From Candidatus Dadabacteria bacterium UBA1144 (lineage in GTDB: Bacteria; Desulfobacterota_D; UBA1144), in the NCBI GenBank assembly GCA_905181755.1, contig CAJIYY010000065.1:1-30663 (forward strand): DNA of 30,663 nucleotides. Direction: 5' to 3'. How positions within the stretch are numbered: the stretch's first letter is position 1; every line of letters begins with the position of its first letter. The notes under the pieces were generated by a model, which was not told the DNA's origin, did no database searches, and saw nothing but the letters and a program-made list of their open reading frames with translations. Below are positions 29,923-30,663 of this stretch, piece by piece. A program made the translations under genes and the position numbers.

Positions 29923-30663
29923 ACCAGCTTGGCAAAGAATCTCCTGTAAAGATAGAAATATTTTTAGTTCTTAAGTATTCCTCTAGTCCCTCTGATCCTA
30001 GCTCTTTCCCAACTCCACTTTGCTTAAATCCACCATAAGGTGTTTCGGGTATTATTCCTCCATAAGTATTAACCCACAGATAGCCTGCATCTATCATAGA
30101 AGAGACTCGAAAGGCTCTAGAGATGTCTTGTGTCCAAACGCCGCCCGCAAGCCCATAATTCGTATTGTTAGCCATAGAAACCACTTCTTCCTCATTCTCG
30201 AACTTCATTATAGCTACAACTGGCCCAAAAACCTCATCATTAAACAAAATATTGTCGCTATCGGTTATTTCTATCAAAGTTGGAGGATAATAATGCCCCT
30301 TCAAGTGACTCTTTACAACACCTTGATAAAGCAATCGCCCTCCTTGGTTCAAGCTTTTCTCCACACATCTCCCTACTTTTTTAAAGTGGTCCTTAGAAAT
30401 AAGAGAGCCCATTTGGGAATTGGTGCTCTCAGGCAAGTCTTGATTAATTTCTGCAATACTTTTAATGTAAAGCTTTAGAAACTTATTAAATATCTTTTTA
30501 TGAACAAAAAGCCTTGTAACTGCAGTGCAATTTTCTCCTTGGTTGAAGAAACCCCCTCGAAGATTTGCTTCAATGCAAGATGCTAAATTTGCATCGTCAA
30601 ACACTATGTTGGGTGCCTTTCCTCCCAACTCCAAAGAAAGCTTAGTTAAATTGTCTGCACTAT
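29909..30663 (-). CDS. NAD(P)-dependent aldehyde dehydrogenase, C-terminal part (5' end outside window)
   Basis: The open frame runs to the right edge, so only about the C-terminal half (251 codons) is present. It enters at SADNLTKLSLELGGKAPNI, the ALDH motif with the general-base Glu, followed by FFNQGENCTAVTR with the catalytic Cys, then NDEVFGPVVAI (coenzyme-binding Glu-x-Phe), NNTNYGLAGGVWTQD, and ETPYGGFKQSGVGKELGSEGLEEY. These are typical of betaine-aldehyde/broad-range ALDHs. The TTG at 30634 is not the start, because conserved sequence continues upstream. The downstream gene overlaps by 14 nt. Substrate not determinable from this part. Confidence 0.92.
   Translation of the reverse strand, partial: SADNLTKLSLELGGKAPNIVFDDANLASCIEANLRGGFFNQGENCTAVTRLFVHKKIFNKFLKLYIKSIAEINQDLPESTNSQMGSLISKDHFKKVGRCVEKSLNQGGRLLYQGVVKSHLKGHYYPPTLIEITDSDNILFNDEVFGPVVAIMKFENEEEVVSMANNTNYGLAGGVWTQDISRAFRVSSMIDAGYLWVNTYGGIIPETPYGGFKQSGVGKELGSEGLEEYLRTKNISIFTGDSLPSWYGRK

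Noticed and set aside
30020..30478. Plus-strand frame of 152 codons inside the aldehyde dehydrogenase
   Set aside because: Antisense of conserved ALDH motifs; no independent coding evidence.
1..30663. tRNA genes, rRNA, CRISPR arrays, insertion sequences, phage or toxin-antitoxin genes
   Set aside because: No regularly spaced repeats, transposase or integrase motifs, or tRNA T-loop patterns were noticed on reading both strands. A tRNA search program was not available.

Overview
The window is strongly AT-rich chromosomal DNA from a Gram-negative, proteobacteria-like, aerobic heterotroph. Support for this: a YidC with a large periplasmic domain, an IHF-alpha gene directly after pheT, HolB, TrmN6 and an AmgK-type sugar kinase, and a tmk-holB-metG order common in proteobacteria. 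Jag/KhpB next to yidC and a short MetRS without zinc-binding cysteines fit an alpha- or delta-like lineage (for example an AT-rich marine clade) better than a classical gammaproteobacterium. The exact lineage cannot be fixed from this sequence. There are no rRNA or tRNA genes, insertion sequences, phage genes or CRISPR arrays that I can see.

Layout. 1-2350 (minus): a phosphomannomutase/phosphoglucomutase followed, with a 13-nt overlap, by a BtrH-like acyltransferase that runs off the left edge. 2444-4920 (plus): trpE, trpG, tadA. 4912-7956 (minus): the rpmH-rnpA-yidD-yidC-jag cluster, with dnaA and mnmE missing from their usual places. 7999-10570 (minus): an unrecognised protein and an acetolactate synthase-like ThDP enzyme. 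10706-10954 (plus): a small cysteine-containing ORF. 10953-17179 (minus): leuA, metG, holB, tmk, rluB and a tandem AhpD-like protein; leuA is followed by a structured RNA element and a terminator. 17220-18960 (plus): AmgK-like kinase and TrmN6. 18950-25176 (minus): tilS, DUF502 protein, ihfA, pheT (interrupted by an in-frame stop) and mnmE. 25318-28633 (plus): acyl-CoA dehydrogenase, thiolase-fold protein, DUF35 protein, MaoC hydratase. 28789-29283 (plus): AmiS/UreI-type channel. 29332-30663 (minus): PNPOx-like flavoprotein and the C-terminal part of an aldehyde dehydrogenase.

Most genes are housekeeping: translation and tRNA modification, replication, and branched-chain and tryptophan biosynthesis. 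The most unusual content is: (i) the four-gene acyl-CoA operon, whose thiolase-fold protein lacks the nucleophilic cysteine and whose DUF35 partner has lost most zinc ligands, resembling steroid side-chain aldolase (Ltp2/ChsH2) modules more than ordinary beta-oxidation; (ii) a cluster of DnaA-box-like sequences between pheT and mnmE, a candidate replication origin; (iii) a recurring promoter design in which the -10 box sits 6-10 nt before the start codon (trpE, ilvB, leuA, rpmH, a small ORF), predicting leaderless or nearly leaderless mRNAs; (iv) an in-frame TAA beside a 12-nt homopolymer in pheT; (v) a GNRA-capped structured element in the leuA 3' region. Several genes use TTG or GTG starts, and tight overlaps are common.
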